64,000 nt of DNA, taken from assembly GCA_019722365.1 (NCBI GenBank), contig JADFUC010000718.1, forward strand, positions 164,054 to 228,053, written 5' to 3'. The notes beneath the pieces were generated by a model, which saw only the letters and a list, made by a program, of their open reading frames with translations, had not been told where the DNA came from and ran no database searches. This document shows, piece by piece, positions 44,691 to 58,100 of this stretch. The position numbers were made by a program, and so were the translations under genes. How positions within the stretch are numbered: position 1 is the stretch's first letter; each line of letters opens with the position of its first letter. This DNA is from Lithospermum erythrorhizon (Eukaryota > Streptophyta > Magnoliopsida > Boraginales > Boraginaceae).

Positions 44691-47600
44691 GTTCATATTA
44701 AATTAGATAATGTTTCCCTCATGTCAATTTAACTGGGAATTTTAGTTTTAAAGTTAGCCTAGATAGATAATTTGCACTTACCTTGTATTATTATGGGAGT
44801 ATATAATATCACTTGTATTATTTAATTAGCATCACTATTCATATATTATTTTATTGTTGCCTATCTCCATACACCCAATTCTCCATAAAAAATATTGGCA
44901 AGTGTAATTCACTCTCCATTTGTGAGACTTGATATTAAAAATTAAGACTTTTCATTTAAAATATCTAAATAAAATTACCATTTTATCCTCATGAAAATAT
45001 AAATCATTCCATGAATAGCATAACTGCATATGCATGCCTTATAGCTAGCTCATGTCCACATAACCAACTGTAATTTAATACTCCAAAAACAAAAAATAGT
45101 AGTTTACATAATATAAAGCCAAAAAGATCACATCATTATTTTTTGCACAGTTGCTCAGTCTATTCTCTTTGTCTTAAATGCAACTTACATTGTGGAATGG
45201 ACTTCGTATAATTGTCCGTTGTTGAACTAGTTTGTACATTATGATACAGCTCTTTTTCTACCATTTGCTCTGTCACATAAGATAACCACACAAAAAGAAT
45301 CCCAGGAGTTTTTCGATAATGAAATAAATGCTAATGAACAAATCAATCTCTTGCTTCTGTATTTTAGTAATGCTAGAACTTTGGTAAATCTTCATTTTAC
45401 AAAGTTTTATATTGTGTGTGAAGCTTGAAGACATTTACTTTTTTGTAACCCAATCTTGTAGAATACTTCTTGGGTTTCGTTTTATCAACTTTCATCCTTA
45501 CTTTTGAGAACTTTGCCGCTTTGGCCTTCGATTGAGGTGGTAAACCTCTTGATTCCACTGCATAATCATATATATAGGGATGGATCGCTGTTCGTAGATT
45601 TTGAGATAAGTCTCTTTTGTATAGAGATGCGTAGAACATAATCATCCTCATTCTTCTTATATTTTTATAATCACGAACCACATGTATGACGATAAGAATT
45701 CTGACTTATTTGAAGCGTCAACTTAAAGAACACTCTTTTATCGATCTATGATGCTTGTAAGTCCGTTTGAAATTTCATATCCTATTACTCAATAATTGAC
45801 CAGTGATCCATCCTTTGCAGAATAATACAACCTTTGCTCTTTTTTTTCTTTATATTTGGACAAATTTTCCTCGTACACAAGCATTCCGTACTCTTAGCGG
45901 ATCTTGGTATTGACTTTCCTCCAATGATTTCCAATATAGATATAATCGGCAATTCTCGAGCTTCAAAAATATAATTATTGAATGACTGTAGCGTATTTAT
46001 TTGTCATTTCTGCATCAGCGTAACTGTATGTATTGGAAAAATATGACCTACTATTTTTGGGAAATTGAAGCTGACCATTCATATGCATTTGTTGACTATC
46101 GACTTTAGGATCTCATGGCCAATAATTTCATAATCTAGTGATGATTTTCTTAATAAATCTTATGAGGCTCCAAAATAATCACTTAAATTTAATGGGCTTT
46201 CTTTTGAAATTGGCACTCTGAAGTCATCTCACTTATGAAAACTGTGCGATTTCTTGGAAGGCTTCGTTATCTAACGTATTAAGTAGCCGCTACGCTGCCT
46301 AAAATAAAATCATTTAATTTCAGCTAAATTCAGAAATCATCCTTTGGCTTAGAAAAACGAGGCGAGTCGATTCCTGCCGGTTGGTACAACGTCAAAGGCT
46401 AAATGATATAGGTTGTCATTTCATTCTTGAGATAACAAGCCGACCATAAGATGTTTTGAGAAAAATAACTATACACACGATTGTAGACTCTGAGAATTTA
46501 AATCCACATTTCATTTAAAAGCAAAGCATAATAAAGACAACTAAAAATAGGGCTACCCGAGGTACTGGCCTATAATTGATCTGATGAGTCGATTATGCTC
46601 TTTATAATGCGCAATAATCTCAACATCTTGTATTGTTACCCATTGCCGTACATAATATTTAGTCTGACTTTTTGTATGCGCTTGTGATAAATTCGCACCA
46701 CTTGATTCTCGAGCTTTTTGCCGTTAAATCTTACGTATTTGGGATTTTCTTTAACCACGATGTAAATGCTTCGCTTCGATAATTTGTAGTTTTCAAGTGG
46801 ATTCTCGCACCCATACGGATTACAAGTATGACCTCCATCGGAATATTGCTTGATTTGAAATGTATTAGTATCAAGAATAGAAGCGTGTATCCTCGACCCT
46901 GAAATTTTCGCGTAGCCCTGTGCCTTTTTCTTTCTACGTGCTGAGCCACCTTAAAACGCGGAGAGCGGAATGGTCCCATTATAACGTCCCTACTGATGCT
47001 TCGATCCTTGGAAGCTTACGTCCACTTTTGCTAGCGTCGTAATATAGTCGGCGTTAGTTCAAGTAGTTATCTTCTGTGATAATGGGAAGTTATTTAAGCA
47101 AGTGTCTTAATCTTGATATCGCTAAACTTCAACCGTGTCTCTCCATTTAGCGCCCCAACGTCATTAAACAAATGCTTAATTAACTTTCTGAGTAGTGCAT
47201 GTTTCTTTCACAGCTTATTTCATACATAATTATATATCGGCTCACTTATCGTCATTATATCATTAATGGAACTCACGAACGACTTTTCATCGCTTGTTCT
47301 TAACCTTAAGCTATGGCTGAACTTGGAAGGCGTCCCCGGATAGTACATATCTTTATAATAACCGTTCGATATGAGTATTATTGTAATATTATTTAGGGTT
47401 AGAAATTAAATTATGTTAGAGTTGTGTTGTTAAGCAGGGGCAGAAAGCCAAGCAGAAAGCCAAACTGAAAGTGGCTTGACTCTTGAGATATTTTTATGCG
47501 GACCAACGAGACTGTATACTTATCGAAGTCTTTGTCATCATCAGCTCGTCTTAACTAACTTTCTTGTTATGGCCGAGGCTCGCCAGCATTTTCCCTCAAA

Positions 47601-50600
47601 ATTTTCTTCCGTTATATCTTCGCCGTTTGCGAGGCAGTGCAAATTTCTTGGAGAGTTTGCTGAGCCGTTACTGCGTGTTGAGGTAAGATAGTTCGAATCT
47701 TTTAATTATTTCTTGAGTTTGAGGATGTTGACTTTTGGGAATTTGAGTTGACTTTGAGCTTTGATGCTTGTATGTTATAAATTCTGCATTTAAGCTTAGA
47801 TTATCGTATAAGAGTTGATAATTATCGATTTGTGGGGTTGAAAAATGTTGAGGATTATAGTTGACTTTTGTAGACTTTTGTTGACTTTTTCTAAATGGGT
47901 TTAAATGATGAAGTGTACTCGTGGTTTCTTAAGTTATTTTTGAGGTCTGGTTGTGTTTTGAATGTTCGGGATAATACAGAGTTTTGTAAGATGGATAATA
48001 AATAGTTGTGATTAAAGATGGTTAAATGGATTAGTTGTTAATATCGGAGCGTTAGGACCTTTGAAACTAAACCAATTGGAACTCTGATCTTAATAGGGCA
48101 GTTGCGAACTTGGAATAGATAGGGGAACTTTTTGTTGGGTTTTGGGAGTATGATAGCAAGGATTATATATATAGGTAGAATGTTATATTCTTAGTTGTGT
48201 TATAAGTAGTAATTATAATTCCCCGAATATTTTGGCGTTGATACTTTGAGGAAAGGTCTATTGTGATTCTTGTGAGGAGATTATATTCATTGGCAGGGTG
48301 ATATCTCTCTGTGGGTGTTGATTAAATATTTGATTAGGTTATGTGTATGTGTATATATGTGATTTTGGGTTGAATTATATGTTGATTATCGCGTTATTGG
48401 ATTTGATGGATTGATGTTGTCAGTTAAGTTCTTTTGTCGGTATATCTTACGTTCATACGATTTGGTGAGTTGCCTCGTACTGAAATGCTGGTCGGTGATT
48501 CTTACGTACACCGTTCTGATTCGGTGATAGGCATGTCGGCGGACATAAGTTTCTCTACGAGGTTAAGTTGGATATATTAGTTGAAACCGGACTTATAATT
48601 GAGGTTGTAGGATTGTTGAGTTGTGAGTTATTTAGATTTGATAGAGGTTGTTGAACAGATATTATTGTTCAATTGTTGATTGTCTATTTGGTGTAGAGTA
48701 GATTGTAGGCAGGATCTCTGATTGGTTGTGCGTGTTGTTCTGATTTTTCTTAAAGGATATGTATGTTATTGATGATTACCGTCATTTGGATAATTACATA
48801 GTAACAATTTATGACCATATGAGAAGCTGGTAATGAAAGCTGCTTGTAACTTTATATTAAGTCTAAGTTGAATAATATCGTATTTATCTCATTGTCTGAT
48901 ATTATTTCGCTTTACAATTACTTATTTGTTGCGTGATTGGAAGTTGATTGCATTCTTTGAGATATATATTATTTGACTTACACTATTATTAGGCGTTTGT
49001 TACTAGGTTGGCCAGTGGGTGTTGTTCTTTTCGACGGGTTTAACCGTGTTTGTCTTTGAAGAACTTAGGTGGCCAGCAGTTCTTTCCATGAGTCTATGTT
49101 TTGTTTAGGATTGTGGTTTGTTATGCGGCCCATAGTTGTTATTTTGAGATGCCCAATTGTAGGTTGTGTATTGGTGACTACGGTGTCGAGTTGGAATGAT
49201 TCTTTAACTTTGAGGGGCGTCGACTGAGTGATCGTTCATTATATAACCGTTTTTCATCCTCAGTATGTGATAACTTTTATATTTTCGAGATTTCTGTCAT
49301 GAATTCTAACCTACAACTATCGTTTTTCAAAGTCAAGATTTTCGAGTGTCAGGCGGATAAAAGGCATGTACATTTACGAATCTGTGATGTTATCGAGGGG
49401 ATCATAAACTTTTAAGTTTCTTATCATTATGATATTTGTTAACCAGTTTTGAAGGTTTTTGTTTGGGCAAATAAACTGATATTTGAAACCAGAGAGACTC
49501 TTAAACTTAAATGACCTTCTCAGTGTTTATCGTGCATTATCAAATTAATATCTTTAAAATCTCTTAAATTTAATCTCCCAGCGTATTGTGTTGTGAGCCC
49601 AATCAGAATGACCAGCCAATACCCAATAGTATTAAGTTGTGCGTCCTACTTGATAAATAGTACTTAATGTTCGTTACTTTTAACTCGTTATTTAATGATA
49701 ATTAATAAAATACAATATTTTGCTTCGATGCCACCAAATTAAAATAATAGATTCACATGGGTAGGCAAAAGTTTGGGCCAAAATGTCTCTATATTAAACA
49801 TACCCGACTTTACTTATTTGAAATCTTGTTTTTTTTTTAGTTTTGCCGCCTCTGATGAGAGTGATTTCTTTGAGGCTTTGGCCTAGTATTACTATTCTTT
49901 TACTGAGATGAAATTATGTAAATATATGAGGCAACTTGGTATATGGTATATTAAGGGTAATATCATCTTTTAATATTTCAATTAATTATGGTATATTAAG
50001 GGAATGACATTAACAATAATTAAATGTTAAGGTTGCTTGATTGACCTGGGTTTTAAAATCAGGCTCTATGGGGTTTAAAATGAAGGCTCATGAGTTTTGT
50101 GGTCTAAAATCGAGCTCATGAGAGTCGTGTGGTTGAAAATCATTTAGGTTTGTTAAGAGAACAGAAGATTAAGGTCCGATATGAAAATATCTTGTGGCGC
50201 AGAAAAGAGCAGGAGCATTGCTTTTTAATCAAGGCGCTAAAGGGTTCACCAGTGAAAATTGGTAATTAAGAGTATCAGACGGTCAGGATCTGGCAGAATT
50301 TTGACTGTCGAGATCGTGATCTAACAATCAGCCGTCAAGCGTGTTGCAGCACTATAAATCTCATATACAATTTGGTAGGCCAGATAAATATTAGATCGAG
50401 GTTAATGTATGGAAAATTCAGGAGGCAGTCTTTTGATTTTTAAGTTAAATGTAGCGAGCTTGCAGTGGCTAAGCTACCTCCGGAACATTGGCGTAATAGG
50501 CGCATGAAGTGGATGCATGGCTTCTTGATAATCTTGAGGATTGACGAAATTTGATGAAGAATCGTAAGGTTACCGAGCAGCTTGAATGTCAGGGTTAATT

Positions 50601-51400
50601 TATATAGCCCACGATTATTCAAAAACTTGGATGAGCCTTTGATAATTTGGGTTTGGTTGCATCAAATCCGGATATAGGAATAAATTGTTGAGAGTCATAT
50701 ATTTGGATCCCAGCGGGGAAACACGGCTGCTACAGGCCCACAATACGGATTGATCGATATCGTGGACAAAGGTTGGAGCGTTCGCTTGTCTGTCGTCATT
50801 CTACTGATGACAGCATTTGGATTGTAGTGAAAATTGAAGTGGCGATAAGCTTTTAAGTCACCAGTGATCTTGGCTCTTAAAACTGATCAAAGTGTGGTCG
50901 TATCATAAAGTCATTTCTATAATAATATTTCTTATTGCATTGTGAAATGCAGCAAGCAGCGTTCTTCTTTCTGTCAACAAATGCAATTTCCGAGGCGCCA
51001 TTGGTCACTGTCACGGTAGAGTGTATCAGCGCGCAGGATTCTATACAAAGGTGAAGCACGAGTCCCAGATGCGTGATAAGCGTTTGTGGATTCGTAGTTT
51101 TAGGCGGTCGATCCTGCTTGATTTGATGGCTTGTGTACACGGGAATTTTCTCATACAGTGGGTTTTATTAATGCACTTATCATATCGTAAAATTCTTCTT
51201 TACATTTACAAAGTGTGCAACATTAAAAATAATAAATGAGGATAGGATGTTAATTAAATAACACAAGAAATATGGTGTAACTTTATAATAATACAGGAGT
51301 ATGGTGCAAATTACCCGACTAGATAATACTATTTCTATTTTAATTTTACGGAGAGATTTTAATTTTTCGATAAAACCGTAAACATGCATTTGACACATAT
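44691..51400. other. Large repeat-derived block inside array unit 2
   Basis: Between the unit 2 HMA copy and the array sequence resuming at about 51460 lie about 6.5 kb with no counterpart in unit 1. Composition is less AT-rich at 45.4-51.0 kb, with broken frames: 45397-45681 (-) rich in Lys, 46731-46979 (-), and on the minus strand around 46.65-46.85 a stretch reading NPYGCENP and FNGKKLENQVV. The stretch at 47.4-49.4 kb looks LTR-like (long, non-coding, TTGACTTTTGTTGAC motifs). I could not assign a family; decayed LTR retroelement(s) are the best guess. Confidence 0.35.
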
Positions 51401-53074
51401 TACCTTGAATTTGAGGGTTTCACTCGAGGGTTTCACTCGCGTTAATATTGCCAATTGTCTTTTCCATATTAGCTAGCTAGGTTTATCACACAATATATGT
51501 CAACAGAAGTAAGGTAAAAAAGAATATAATACAGTAACCTATTTATTAGCTAAGGGCTAATAAGGCAATATTTATATTGAGCTTAGAATTTATTTGGTGA
51601 GGTACTAGCAAATAACCTGGCTATATATATATATTAGACAGGTCCCTTAAAGTTTTAGATTGGTGGGTGTACTTTCATTTAACATATTGATATTTTATAT
51701 TCCTATATATTCAATTACTACGCTTTAGGTAAATATATTTGAATGTGTCCGATTAAATGTCGATTGTGTAGGCATTGAATAGAAAGTTAGGATTGAATAA
51801 AACAGACTTTGTTTATTACATTTTTAGAAATAGTAACAATTTAAGTTGTGTTAGATGCAACGGCCACCACATTTTCTGGAGTTACGAGATAGTTGTTAGT
51901 ATCTGAGTGCGTTGGCGAGGAATAAGTATATTTCGATAGTTATTTTGAATGGTGTAAGCAAATAGTGCATTATTTTGGGCTGGTTTATTCCAGTACGTAA
52001 ATATGTTAAGTAATTGCTAGTAAAATACGTTACTGTAGGCATTTCTTAAGTGGTGTATCTGCGTATTGTTATTATCTACGTTAAATCTTTCTCTTTATTT
52101 TGGTCACTCTTGATTAACATGCTTTAAATTCATGCAGCATCATTATATGGCTTAACTTTCATATAATATCTGAATACAAGTATACTGTAAAACCTTGGCG
52201 TGACAAACGTATATATTGTGATCATTATTTTAAGGGATATAAATAAATGTTTGTAATGTGCAAATCACCAATAATATACGATGCAAAATTTAGAGTATAA
52301 TAATGACAATAATGATATACTATTTGTTTTAACATACACAATCCATAAGTCTGAAATTCAAATTAAGTAGATAATAATAAGGTGTGAAAAAAGAAAATGA
52401 ATAGTATATTTAATTTAAATAAAAAGTATATATAGGAATGATAGCTAAATTGAAGCAAGATAGATGTGACAATTGTTTAGTAATAGATTGAAGAACAGTT
52501 ATATTGTTCTATGCGGTTCTGCAATCAGAGATAGTTATCTCTCAAGTTGTAGAAGACCGCCATGAAGAATTGTTAGTGCATTTGGAGAGAAATGTGAATA
52601 AATCCGCAATAATTGGGTGGCCAGATTTCGCGGTTAGTCTCTAGTAAGGCATTGTCGCGAATGATAAAACAAGTGTGTGTCAGTCGTAAATGGTCAATGG
52701 AGTGTAATTTCCCCATTAATATTAGCGGAGAAAGAAAATTTAGGTGCTTTTTTGGGCCAAAATGTAATTTAAAATGAATATTTTGTGGAAAACATAAATT
52801 AGACAAACTATGAACTTATTAAGGAAAAAGAAACTAATTTGACTTAATTAATAATTTTAATTTTGTTAAATTTTATTAAATTTTTCCCAAGATATTATCT
52901 AAATTCAATTTTGTCAAAAATTTACTCAAATTTTCTTTATCCACTTTGAGATTGCGAAGGTGATAATTTAGGAGTGACTAGCGTCGATAAAATGCTAGGA
53001 GCCAATTTTGTCTTCAGATTAAAATTTTATGGAGGCAATTACTGTATCGCGATTATTAAGAGCGAATTTCGAGG
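51401..53074. other. Array sequence upstream of unit 3, empty site for the 2.8-kb insert
   Basis: 51460-51720, 52190-52320 and 52365-52530 correspond to 38130-38340, 38770-38900 and 41706-41950. A 20-bp TTTCACTCGAGGGTTTCACT tandem at 51419 is a small local duplication. No coding sequence is supported; the 77-codon minus frame at 52573-52806 is unrecognised. Confidence 0.5.
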
Positions 53075-53390
53075 AATTACCTCTATTTTTTGCAACAAAA
53101 TTAAACATTCCATTCTTTCCGGGCTCTAGGTGGGCGCAGAGCAAGTCACAGGTATCAGTAGACAATTACTTTAAAAAGTTTGAGATAAATCATGAGTCTA
53201 AGAAGAGTACTAAAGTTCATGAGTGTCCAATTTTGCCTAAAAAATATTCTCATCAGGACAAGCTTTAGGTGGTACAGAGCATTGTGATTTATAAATCAAC
53301 CAAAGAAGAAAGGGACTTTCTTGATCTTAATTTCCCCCTCAGGTAAAAGAGATCTTGAGCTAGTTGGATTACTGCAGATATGGTGGAGTA
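53075..53390 (+). pseudogene. Truncated C2H2 gene copy, unit 3
   Basis: Matches the zinc-finger gene from finger 3 to past the EAR motif: TTTTTTGCAACAAAA, ACATTCCATTCTTTCC, GCAGAGCAAGTCACAGG, CATGAGTCTAAGAAGAGTAC, the finger 4 region with CATCAGGACAAGCTTTAGGT, then GAGACTTTC-like sequence and CTTGATCTTAATTTCCCCCT encoding the EAR box. Internal deletions remove about 70 bp after finger 3 and about 50 bp after finger 4, and finger 4 is frameshifted. Like the unit 2 copy it starts near finger 3. Confidence 0.8.
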
Positions 53391-53507
53391 ACACCATATA
53401 GGAGCCATAAGTTTTGAAACTGTCCAACAAATTCAAGTGTAGAGATTCATACCAATCGGTTGTTAGAATAGAATTCATAAGATATAGATTCCAAGATATA
53501 GATTGCA

Positions 53508-53580
53508 TATTGTAGTGGTTTCTCTTTTGGCCTTAAATTGTGATCAACATGATTGGTCGGGTTCGATTCTCCCAACTTCA
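53508..53580 (+). repeat. Possible tRNA-derived SINE head (A-box and B-box)
   Basis: TGTAGTGGTT at 53511 resembles a pol III A-box and GGTTCGATTCT at 53560 is close to the B-box consensus, 40 bp apart, a spacing seen in plant SINE heads. It does not fold as a tRNA that I can see. A T-rich tail follows. No target duplication was identified. Confidence 0.35.
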
Positions 53581-54841
53581 ATATCATTTTATGTTTTTGT
53601 TGTTTTATTTTAATTTATGTTTTGTTATTTCTTTCTCAACAATTAATATTATGTAAAGTCTTGTTTCTTCACTGTTTAGAGCCTTTCTTTTTTATAAAAT
53701 ATGATAAACAATATATTGACTTTTATAATAATTGTCTAAGCCTTTGATTTTAAATTAGTTTAACAATAGCAATCATAGGCTTTGATATTTATTTAAAATA
53801 CACAATAATAAACTCTACTTTTACTATTTTTTAATCTTTGGGGCAACTTATAGTTATATTAGCAAATTTAAGTGTCAGTATTATGTTAACTCTTGGAGAT
53901 GGGCTAATTACAATTCAGCTAAGTTTCATAATTTGTATTATGATATATTAAAGAAATATTTACTTTAATTTAAAATTCATGCTAAAGTATTTTATTGCTA
54001 TTAGGTATGTATCATTTTAAATTTCATTATTATTAATGTTACTTGATAATTTTATAAAAGTGAATAAAAAATTATTTACTATTCTGTTTTTGACTTTTTA
54101 TTTAAATAATAATATAGTTGATACACATTAAAATTATTTAAAAAGATGAAAATTACTAGAGTATGTAGCATATTGGGAGTTCAGCTTTTTTTTTTCGTCT
54201 TTGAATAGAAAATATCGGTCACAGGCACTTGATCTGGATAATTACTCTCAATCACCAAGCAACATTTTTCTAAACTAAAGTTCATTCCTCTGATACATTT
54301 CACTTGTTCTATTAAAACAAATTCAAAATTAACATACAACTGTATGCTGTAAATCTTACTGATTGCTCCAAGATTTTTTTTGTTAGCTGTTGAACTTCTA
54401 GTTGAGCTTATGAGCTACTTAGAAGTGGGAATGTAGAGTAATTTTTCCTTACTATGCTGTGTGTAATTATAATTTCCTTCACAGTTAAGATAATTACCAA
54501 TGGACAATTAGATCTGATTAACACTAATTGGAATTCAGGACAATAGCGATGCAACCGACGCTAGATTGAAGGCGTTTGGCATCGATCGGTATGAATAGAT
54601 GACCATATATATTTGCGCTTCGTTTAAGTTTGGGTACTTCCCTGTTGCCTTGTTACTTCATTCTTTCATCTAGGGAGGATTTGGTTGGGGTGGGGGGCTT
54701 GGGATATTCAGTGAATATCCAATCCCAAAAGAAACCATAGTTTGAAATGTTCTAATATCATTTTATGTTGGAGGTATATGGTTTTAAAAGCACTCCAACA
54801 TTAAAGCAATTCTTTGTGGTTTTGATCTTTCATCGCCGAAT
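53581..54841. other. Convergent spacer of array unit 3
   Basis: AT-rich. 54200-54510 matches 33190-33450 of unit 1 (CTCAATCAC..AGCAACATTTTT, TAAAGTTCATTCCTCTG, CTGTATGCT, GGACAATTAGATCT). Homology fades just before the copia element; no HMA copy is visible in this unit. Confidence 0.5.
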
Positions 54842-55177
54842 TGTTATAATCTGTTAGTAAAGCAATGATTAGCCGCCCACAGTGTTCATTTCTACTTATA
54901 GCAGCCCATTTTGCTTATAATATATTATTATATATTAGCGCTTTTGTCATCTTCTATTTATTAAGCCCAAAAGAATAGTCTTCATCTTAGTTGTTTTGTA
55001 TGAAAGCATTTAACGTTACCCTTTCCTGATAAAATCATTTGTGAGCAAAAGCTTTGAGAGTTTGGAGCTAACGAGGTTGGGCAGGTTGTTCCTTAAGCCA
55101 AATTGGTGGTACATTTAATAGAATCAGTGTCAGACGTCTGACCAGCAACCAACAATGCTTGTCGTCCATGTCTAAAT
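54842..55177 (+). repeat. 5' LTR of the copia element
   Basis: About 336 bp, left boundary set by where similarity to the 3' LTR begins (TGTTATAATCTGTTAGTA), right boundary by the primer-binding site at 55181. Boundaries are good to perhaps 10 bp on the right and less on the left. Confidence 0.6.
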
Positions 55178-58100
55178 CGATGTATCAAGAGCATGTTTGA
55201 TTTGTTGTTAGACAATTGAATAAGCCATTGAATAGTGATTAATTGAATAGTGCTACAGTACTAACCGAGATTGAAACGATACCAGCCGTCGGAATGGTTG
55301 GAGTTGCGGAGGAGAATTATAGGAGAATTTTGTTGGGAGGTTCGGATCTACAGGTGTGTAAATTGAATAGTCTTAGTTGGCCAGGGTTTGGCCGGATCTG
55401 AAAGTTGGCGTAGTGTTATTGCGTTGTTTTTTGTGTTGGCCGAAATTTGAAACAACATTTTGGGCTTAAGAATTACGTGCGGGGTAGGTAAGGTCGAAAC
55501 TTTTATTAAGTTTCGCCTGCAGTAAGAGAGCTTGATCCGCTTTAAATTTCGGTTTTTATTTGCGTTGTTGAAATCGGATGCATTAACCTGGGATACGTGA
55601 TGTTTAAGTTAGTATATTTTTGAGTTTATTCGTTGGTTTTTGTTGTTAAATTACTTAATTCAAATTTTCTTTTTGTTTTTCTTGTATATTATTTGCTAAT
55701 TATATTTGTTGAAATATAGTACATTTCTGAATCGATATGGTGTGACTCAGTTTGTGGAAAGTCGGTTACAAGCGTGTGGAAACAAAAAATTCTTTCATAA
55801 TTAAAGGAAAATACTTTAAGGTTGTTAAATTGGAGACTTATTCTTAGTAACGGATGACCAAAAACTGAAATGAATGAATGAAAATGCATGTCTTGGGTAT
55901 TTATTTGAACTTCTAGTCGCTGTTAGAAAAGTTGGAATCGCGGAGTGTCTTCAAAAGCTCTTTGGGATAAAGCTGAATAGTCTACATCTTGAAATTTTCA
56001 TTGCCTAGTAAAAATGTTAACTGCTGAGAAGTTCTTTAAGTTGAATTGGATACTTCTAAGGATATAGAAGAAAATTTTTGATGTTTTTACTAAACTTATT
56101 TATGATATTAAGTTGCCAGAGCTGATAAGGAGCCTGGAATGATTCTCTTTCTCATTCTTTCTTTCTTAAATCTTGCTATCCCAAGTTAATACAATGTTAA
56201 TATCTGTGGGATATAATTAAGCATAACATTTAGCAATGCATCTGTCTAGAACAAAAAGAATTGGATATGAAGCATCTGAGTAGGAAGAATTCGGAGGTTA
56301 TAATGTGAGGGGTAGATCTGGAATAGGTTTAATTTAAGAATGACATGTCTCATGATCTTAAAATCTCATATAAGGGTAGATCTGAAATCTATGTTTAATG
56401 GAGAAGTGTTTTTAATTGTCATGAATTTAACTGATTCTTCTGATCTAAATTCTTAATCTAATAAAATCCTTAATGACATGCTAATTTGGCTACTCTGTGG
56501 GAGTATTTGGATGATGTTTTTTGCAATAATAATCTTCTTGGTGTACCATTGTTGAACTCTACGTTTACTAGATTCTAGTCGTTGGTTAATTGACTAGGAC
56601 TGTACTTTTCATGCTCTTTCATTTTTTTAAAAAGCACGTTTTTCAAACTGAAATGTGGAACATGGTTTTGTGTCATGAATTTAAAAATATTGAAAGGCAT
56701 TACACTTGGGATTATATTACGGTTACGTGTTTACTTTTAAAGAATGTTAGGCATAGATACTTTGATTTACCTGATATAATTTAGCTTTCGTGTGCATCAA
56801 AGATGATGGTTTGGAAAATTAAATAAGTAAGGGGGGTTGAAAATTTTGATTGTTTTATGGTTTTCTGAAAAGAAAAATAGCACTATGTTTTGTGCATCTT
56901 AATTTGATTATGCACTGCATAAACATTTGAATGTAAGTACGTTTTGTAAGCGCGATAGATTAGATGCATCATATAAAATTAACATCAAGTGTGATCTTTA
57001 ATTGTGATAAATGTCCCCAAAATCCTTTATTAGTCTCGTGTTGGAAACCCTATATAGGGTGAGTTTTCCCAGAACTGCTGTTACCTATTGGACTAGAATT
57101 GTCTTGTGTATGCTTGAGTATTTGCATCTTTGTGTATGGGGACCACAATTGTTCTACGACACGTGGAGGGGAACGATATTTTTCTTTCCATTATTGATGA
57201 TTATTAGAAAAGTTTGGGTTTTTCTTTGTTGAAATAGAAATCGATGTTTTTGATAAGTTTAAAAGCTGAAAAATGTTAATTGAAAACAAATGGGAAGAGA
57301 ATTAAGCCCTTAGGGCGATAATGGTCTCGGATTTTGCAATAAACAAATGAATGGTTGTGTGCTAATTGGGAGTATTAAGAGACATAGGTGCGTTACTATC
57401 ACCTTTAGAATAGGGTATTTGAGAGGATGAATAGAACTTTATTAGAAAGTATTAGCTCTTTTAGCCGTATCTGAGATTAACAAAGTTATGGGGTATCTGT
57501 TTATTTGATTAATAAGTCCCACAGTGTACCTTTTAGGAGGGAAAGTTCACAGTCAGGTGTTTCTGGATGGCAAAACGATTTAAGTAATTTAAGTTTTGGT
57601 TTAATAATTGTATATTGAAAGTTGATAAGTTGTGAACTAGATCTAAGAAATGTGTTTCTTGGGATATATCTGAAGGAATAAAGGTTATAAGCTTTGGGAT
57701 AGGAGGCGGAAGGCAAGGATTGAGGTGTGATAGTAGAGATGTATTTTTAATGAAAATGAATTTCTCTGGCTTGACTCACTCCCAACTTTACTATTAATGA
57801 TACTCAGAGTGAGGTGGAGGCGATTGCTGACTCTTGTTAATCAACTTGAACCTTCTTACGAAATGAGATTTCATAAATTAATTCTTGTAAATCAAGATGA
57901 GATTACTCTAATGAGGTGGAGGGAATACTTATTTCCTCCCATTATGAGGTGGAGAGCCAATGTTGATGCTTGATGCGAATGTTTTGCGATTACAATACTT
58001 TGAATATTTATCGACTCGCTAAGGATACAAGTAAAGAACCGTTAAAATGCACAGAATATAGAGATAACAATTTGAATGATTGTAATTTGTCATTTTGCTT

